A program made the translations under genes and the position numbers. Below, piece by piece: positions 50,266-54,309 of a stretch of DNA of 54,309 nt. The notes beneath the pieces were generated by a model. The model saw nothing but the letters and a program-made list of their open reading frames with translations. It searched no databases and was not told the DNA's origin. This stretch comes from a bacterium (GTDB lineage: Bacteria; Vulcanimicrobiota; Xenobia; Xenobiales; JADMJV01): positions 1-54,309 of the forward strand of contig JASBRJ010000008.1 of the NCBI GenBank assembly GCA_030149525.1. Reading direction: 5' to 3'. The stretch's first letter is position 1; the number at the start of each line of letters is the position of its first letter.

Positions 50266-52872
50266 ATGACACCTCTGAGGAGCCGTTCCAGACTTCGCAC
50301 TATCTTGAGTTTAGGCCGTTCCGGCGGGGTTTCAGAGGAAGAAAAGTCGGCCTTCGCGGCGGCCATCGAATCTCAAGGAGGATGGCTCTTTCGGGTGGAG
50401 ATTGAAGGGGTATGGGCGAGCTTCCCCGGGCATTTTGAGGCTCTCATGGCCACCTCGGAAATTCTCCACCGGCATCCCTACGCTCGAGCAGGGCTCCACC
50501 TGGGCGATGTCACGTTCACCGAGGACGGAGATCTTTTAGGACATACCCTCTCGGTAGCCAAGCGCCTTGAAGTCAAATGCCCCGAGGGGTCGGCCTTCCT
50601 TTCCCAGGCCGTCGTCGACAGAATCGACCAACCTTGTTATTTCGCCGCTTTTTCCGATTCCTTCGCTGCGGAACTCAAAGGGTTGGGGGAGTATCAGGCT
50701 GTCCAACTGGCACCCACCATTTTAGAGCGGGAGCGTCCTTTCAAGTTCCTGGACTCCTACTCCGAAGACGACACCGAGCTTTTCTTCGGTCGTGAGAAAG
50801 AGCTCGCCGACTGCAGCGATGTGTTGGAGCAGTCTCGCCGACTGGTCCTTTACGGGACTTCCGGAGTGGGTAAATCGTCGCTTCTGGGAGCCGGCCTTTA
50901 TCCACTCTATCAGGACGACGGATACGAGACGCACACTATCCGATGCCTGAGTGACCCACTGAGGATGCTGAGTGAAAAGTTAGAGCTGCCCAAGGGTGAA
51001 CTTGCCGAGTGTTTGGTGGACTATCTCCACCAGAACGGCGTAGAGGGCCTGCTCTTTTGTTTTGATCAGTTCGAGGAGTTTTTCCTTCGCGTCCCGTTCC
51101 ACGAACGAGCCGCCTTCTGGTCGACTCTAGGTGAGATGATGGACGATGTTCGCCTGGGGAATGTGCGTTGGGTTTTCTCCTTGCGGGAAGACTTTCTGGC
51201 CGAGCTGGGGGAGGCTGAAGACGATATCCCGGGCCTTCTGGACTGTCACTATCGACTCACTCCTCTCACTTCCCGGCAGGCCGAGCTCTGCATTATCGGA
51301 CCTGCGCAGCGTTGCGGGCGTTGGGTAGAGACGGAGCTGGTGGAGGCCATTGTGACCGATCTTTTCCACGAGGGGGTCAATCCTCCGGAGCTTCAAATTG
51401 TTCTGGATCGGCTGGACCAAACGCGGGATAAGAAGACATCCTGGCTGACGCTCGACTCATACCGTCGTCTGGGCGGTTTTCAAGAAATCCTGGTGGACTA
51501 TCTTTACGAGGTAATCGAGCGCTCGAAAGATAGCAAGCTCAGCCGAGAGATTCTGCTCCTTATGATGACCGAGCAGGGCACCAAACAAGCGATCTCCCGT
51601 GCTCAGATTCAAAAAGAGTTGGACCTGGACAAACCGTTGGTCGACATTTTGCTCTCAGAACTCATCGAGGCCAGACTGGTGCGTTCTTTGTCTGACTCGG
51701 AACTGATTGAGATGAGCCATGAGTATCTCATCGAAGAGATCCAGAGTTGGGCTGACGAGGCGGAGCTCGCCTTCCGTTACGCCAACCTCGCCCTGGAAAG
51801 CGAGGTGGACAGCTGGCAGCGCATGGGGAGTCTGATGGATGAGGGTCGACTTCAGTTTCTGGTGGGGCAAAGCGAGCGCTTGAGGCCGGACAGAGTGGAG
51901 CGAACTCTCCTCTTACGAGCTTCCGTCATTTATGGGTTTTCACCCAAAGTCTGGCTGGGCGGGGAAAAGGACGAAGAACTGCTTCTCGCCCTTCTAGACG
52001 AGTTGAGCGATAACGGAGTGGCCCAGCGACGCCTGATCGCGGAGCTTTTTCCCTACAACCTAGGTGAAGAGGCGTTTGAAAGAGTCCGTCAGGCCACTCT
52101 GCGATGGGGGAATCCCACCCTGCTTAAACAGCTGGGGTCTACCAGAGACAAGCGACGTGAAGCTCTTCGAGCCGCTGTCTCCGAGCGCTTCCTCGGCTCG
52201 GAGAGGATGGCTAAAATAGCGGCGGGGCCTTTCGTTTTCGGCTCCGACGAGAACAACAAGCTTCGCCGGAAAGCGGGCCTTCATCGCTATCTTCACAACA
52301 AGATCGAGAGTGAGCCGAATCTTACCGTCTGTGAACTGGAGGATTTCTGGATGGATCTCTGTCCGGTGACCAACGCTGAGTACGCCGAATTTATGCCCTC
52401 TCACTTTGAACGTTTCCCCGACCACGAAGCTGATCATCCTGTCGTTTCCCTAACTCTTTTTGAAGCGGAGAGCTATGCCGGGTGGCTGGGCAAGGAACTG
52501 CCTTCGGAGCAGGAGTGGGAGAAGGCCGCTCGGGGGCCTGACGGCCTGCTCTATCCCTGGGGGAACGACTATCACGCCCGTCACCTCAACTCCGGGGAAG
52601 ATAGTTTTAAGCAGACGACCCCGGTGCGGGCTTTCCCTTCCGGAAGAAGCGTTTATGGGTGCTGGGATATGGCCGGAAACGTCTGGGAGTGGACCACCAG
52701 CAAGTGGTCTGAGAGCGGTCCGTTCATTGTCCAGAAGGGTGGCAGTACCGTCTGCAGCTGGCCTCAGTTGCAATGCTCTTCTCGTATGGACGCATTTCCA
52801 GACTTTGTGCTCAGATGGACCGGCTTTCGGCTCAAGTCCGACTCGCCCGGTTATGGAGTGGGGGATCTGTGA
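50266..52872 (+). CDS. Cyclase-like / nSTAND ATPase / FGE-sulfatase fusion protein
   Basis: 868 residues in three parts. Residues about 25-165 resemble a class III nucleotide cyclase fold (ESQGGWLFRVEIEGVWASFP, ARAGLHLGDVTFTEDGDLLG, SVAKRLEVKCPEGSAFLS), but the metal-binding Asp of GDG is lost, so it is probably inactive. The nSTAND NTPase has Walker A LYGTSGVGKSSLL near 196, Walker B LLFCFDQFEEFFLR near 266 and sensor VFSLREDFLAEL, then winged-helix and helical parts. Residues 648-862 are an FGE-sulfatase/C-type-lectin-like domain (AAGPFVFGSDENNK, PVTNAEYAEFMP, WEKAARGPDGLLYPWGNDY, WDMAGNVWEWTT, GFRLKSD). It overlaps the next gene by GTGA. The layout is that of a regulated signalling or conflict switch. 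Confidence 0.85.
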   Translation: MTPLRSRSRLRTILSLGRSGGVSEEEKSAFAAAIESQGGWLFRVEIEGVWASFPGHFEALMATSEILHRHPYARAGLHLGDVTFTEDGDLLGHTLSVAKRLEVKCPEGSAFLSQAVVDRIDQPCYFAAFSDSFAAELKGLGEYQAVQLAPTILERERPFKFLDSYSEDDTELFFGREKELADCSDVLEQSRRLVLYGTSGVGKSSLLGAGLYPLYQDDGYETHTIRCLSDPLRMLSEKLELPKGELAECLVDYLHQNGVEGLLFCFDQFEEFFLRVPFHERAAFWSTLGEMMDDVRLGNVRWVFSLREDFLAELGEAEDDIPGLLDCHYRLTPLTSRQAELCIIGPAQRCGRWVETELVEAIVTDLFHEGVNPPELQIVLDRLDQTRDKKTSWLTLDSYRRLGGFQEILVDYLYEVIERSKDSKLSREILLLMMTEQGTKQAISRAQIQKELDLDKPLVDILLSELIEARLVRSLSDSELIEMSHEYLIEEIQSWADEAELAFRYANLALESEVDSWQRMGSLMDEGRLQFLVGQSERLRPDRVERTLLLRASVIYGFSPKVWLGGEKDEELLLALLDELSDNGVAQRRLIAELFPYNLGEEAFERVRQATLRWGNPTLLKQLGSTRDKRREALRAAVSERFLGSERMAKIAAGPFVFGSDENNKLRRKAGLHRYLHNKIESEPNLTVCELEDFWMDLCPVTNAEYAEFMPSHFERFPDHEADHPVVSLTLFEAESYAGWLGKELPSEQEWEKAARGPDGLLYPWGNDYHARHLNSGEDSFKQTTPVRAFPSGRSVYGCWDMAGNVWEWTTSKWSESGPFIVQKGGSTVCSWPQLQCSSRMDAFPDFVLRWTGFRLKSDSPGYGVGDL

Positions 52873-54309
52873 GTGTCGTTCTGACGGCGGATATGGAGGG
52901 CTTCTCCACCTGGATGCAGCGAGATGAGCAGGCGGTCATCGAACTGCTCACCGAAACCTATTATCGGTTTGCCGAAGAGATGGTGCGAGAGTTCGAAGGA
53001 GAGCTTTTTCAGAAGGAGGGTGACGCCATCTGGTGTCACTTCGAGGATGCGGACAGATCGCTTGAAGCCGCCCTTTGGCTGCTCAGGCAATTTATCGCCT
53101 ACAATCGAGGCCGATCCGCTCAAGAAGAGGTGCGATTGCGGGTAGGGCTGAGTTGGGGGGAGCGCAGCCATCAGGTGCTCCAGGAAGCCAAGAAGCTGGA
53201 AAGCAGCGCCACAGCGGGCGCGGTTCATTTCTCCCAGGAAGTGCATGATCGGCTCAGTCAGCCCGCTGGTCATCTCACCGGTCGGTTTCAAAGTCCCACC
53301 TATGAGGTCTTCTGTTTCGCGCCCGGTGAGGAGTCGCAATGCGGAGAACGCACCGTTCTGGTCGCAAAACTGAGCTATCTTGGGCCTTCCCAGAAGATCA
53401 AATTTCTGCGCGCCTGCTTTAAGGAATGCAAGAAGTTAGAGGGCGAATTCTACCTGGCGGGACAGGGCTTGGCCGTGCTTTCCTTCGCGGACTCGCGTCA
53501 TCTCGACGGCCTTCCCCTGAAATTGCCCTATCTCCAAACCCAGGTCTTTCGGGGGGTGACTCACGAGGGAGCCTGCTATCTCGCTTCGTTTCAATGGGAA
53601 GGCCCTTCGCCCCATCCCGTCAGTCTCGACGCCACGGAGATGACCGAGCCTGAAAGTTTAAAAGACTTCAGAATAGTCCTGGAGCCGGCTCCCCAAGCAC
53701 CCTACAAATTCCTGAGCTCCTACCGGTTGGCCGATTCGCTGATTTTCTTCGGACGCGACGAGGAGGTGGCCACCCTGCAGAAGCGGTTGGAGGGGCATAA
53801 CCTATTGCTCGTCTATGGAAAATCGGGAGTCGGCAAGACCTCGCTCCTGAGGGCCGGCCTTCAGGCTTACAGCGATCATGCCGATGCCGTCTTTTTGATG
53901 ACTCGTCTTCTTTCATCTCCCCGAAAAGTGCTGGAACAAGAGTTTCGAAAGAACTTTCCGGATCTCCGGGGGAGTCGGTGTGAAGAGATGTGGAAAGAAA
54001 TTTTGCTCAAGACGGAGCAACCGGTTTTTCTTATTATCGACGAATTTGAAGAACTCTTTCTCCGCTCGTCACCCGAGGAACAGGAAGACTTCCTCCATCT
54101 TTTGCGCGCCCTGTTTGAGGATTCTTCCCCCCGGGTCAAGTTGATCCTCAGTCTGCGGGAAGATTATCTAGCAGAACTGTTCGCCTTGGAACGATTCTGG
54201 GACGGATTGGCTCAAAACCGAATGCGACTCAGAACATTGGAGGCAGAGTCGGCCGTCCGCTCCATCGTTGGTCCGGCGGAGCTGTTTGGCTTGGAGGTGG
54301 AGAGCGAAC
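52869..54309 (+). CDS. Cyclase-like / nSTAND ATPase protein, truncated by window end
   Basis: The first 480 residues of a protein that continues beyond the window. It begins at GTG 52869 in a 4-bp overlap with the previous gene. Residues 1-140 are a cyclase-homology domain keeping both metal-site regions (VVLTADMEGFSTWM and FQKEGDAIWCHFED) but with AKKLE where active enzymes have an Arg. A second, more degenerate cyclase-like copy follows (TVLVAKLSYLGPSQKIKFL, EGEFYLAGQGLAVLSFADS). The nSTAND domain has FLSSYRLADSLIFFGRDEEV, Walker A VYGKSGVGKTSLLRA near 317, Walker B VFLIIDEFEELFLRS and ILSLREDYLAEL. It is a paralogue of the upstream gene; the C-terminal effector is not visible. Confidence 0.85.
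   Translation, partial: MSVVLTADMEGFSTWMQRDEQAVIELLTETYYRFAEEMVREFEGELFQKEGDAIWCHFEDADRSLEAALWLLRQFIAYNRGRSAQEEVRLRVGLSWGERSHQVLQEAKKLESSATAGAVHFSQEVHDRLSQPAGHLTGRFQSPTYEVFCFAPGEESQCGERTVLVAKLSYLGPSQKIKFLRACFKECKKLEGEFYLAGQGLAVLSFADSRHLDGLPLKLPYLQTQVFRGVTHEGACYLASFQWEGPSPHPVSLDATEMTEPESLKDFRIVLEPAPQAPYKFLSSYRLADSLIFFGRDEEVATLQKRLEGHNLLLVYGKSGVGKTSLLRAGLQAYSDHADAVFLMTRLLSSPRKVLEQEFRKNFPDLRGSRCEEMWKEILLKTEQPVFLIIDEFEELFLRSSPEEQEDFLHLLRALFEDSSPRVKLILSLREDYLAELFALERFWDGLAQNRMRLRTLEAESAVRSIVGPAELFGLEVESE

Noticed and set aside
52207-52860. FGE/C-type-lectin domain as target of a diversity-generating retroelement
   Set aside because: No reverse transcriptase, template repeat or duplicated variable region was seen in the window.
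50266-54309. Established antiphage system such as Avs or a CRISPR-linked CARF system
   Set aside because: The STAND modules are nSTAND1-like with cyclase sensors, and no recognisable nuclease effector, CRISPR array or cas gene is present in the window.

Overview
The window is about 54 kb of compact bacterial chromosome of moderately high GC. The organism is a diderm: it encodes a TpsB/ShlB-type outer-membrane beta-barrel protein (24775-26367) ending in an aromatic residue, and several Sec-targeted or lipoprotein-like proteins. GTG and TTG starts are common. Neighbouring genes are often coupled by 4-bp overlaps (ATGA, GTGA, TTGA), and convergent genes overlap at their 3' ends. I cannot name the phylum. 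The gene content (tubulin-like protein, STAND ATPases fused to cyclase and FGE domains, glycine-zipper proteins, many zinc ribbons) fits a little-studied, signalling-rich lineage rather than a model organism.

Layout. 1-5.9 kb: tail of a GIN-domain protein, a glycine-zipper protein, a PglK-like ABC flippase/exporter convergent with two glycosyltransferases, and a TPR protein. 5.9-13.5 kb: a tightly coupled minus-strand operon of zinc-ribbon/propeller protein, vWA membrane protein, three-TM protein, tubulin-like protein with a SHOCT tail, and an ArgE/DapE-type deacylase. 13.7-17.6 kb: a DUF2225-like protein, a DUF222-like/HNH nuclease with a repeat-filled linker, and repeat-bearing non-coding DNA. 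17.6-21.7 kb: an amino-acid racemase, a PLP decarboxylase-like enzyme and cysK-cysE. The cys operon is preceded by a 40-codon ORF with five consecutive Cys codons and an intrinsic terminator, which looks like a leaderless cysteine attenuator. 21.8-35 kb: mixed metabolic, membrane and regulatory genes (clan GH-J hydrolase, adenine deaminase, TpsB, zinc-ribbon Hsp70 with a PH-like membrane partner, carbamoylase, methyltransferase). 35-38.3 kb: a Gln/Met-rich glycine-zipper protein, a TPR membrane protein, a 169-bp IS630-like MITE and a PilC/GspF protein. 38.4-43.3 kb: a PqqD / HPr-kinase-like / nucleotidyltransferase / GT2 cassette that looks like a RiPP-like or saccharide-tailoring system; its PqqD protein carries a precursor-like tail. 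43.4-45.5 kb: an ADP-ribosylglycohydrolase homologue, a small hydrophobic protein and a lipoprotein. 45.5-54.3 kb: a nucleotide-centred region with an EAL phosphodiesterase, an MBL-fold/CNB cyclic-nucleotide phosphodiesterase, folE, a guanylate-kinase-like gene, and two coupled genes joining cyclase-homology domains to nSTAND NTPases. The first of these ends in an FGE-sulfatase domain and the second runs off the window.

The strongest regulatory finding is the poly-Cys leader. The best candidates for poorly described systems are the membrane-linked tubulin/vWA/zinc-ribbon operon, the PqqD/HprK-like cassette and the cyclase-nSTAND-FGE pair. Domain assignments come from recognising motifs by eye; no database search was run.
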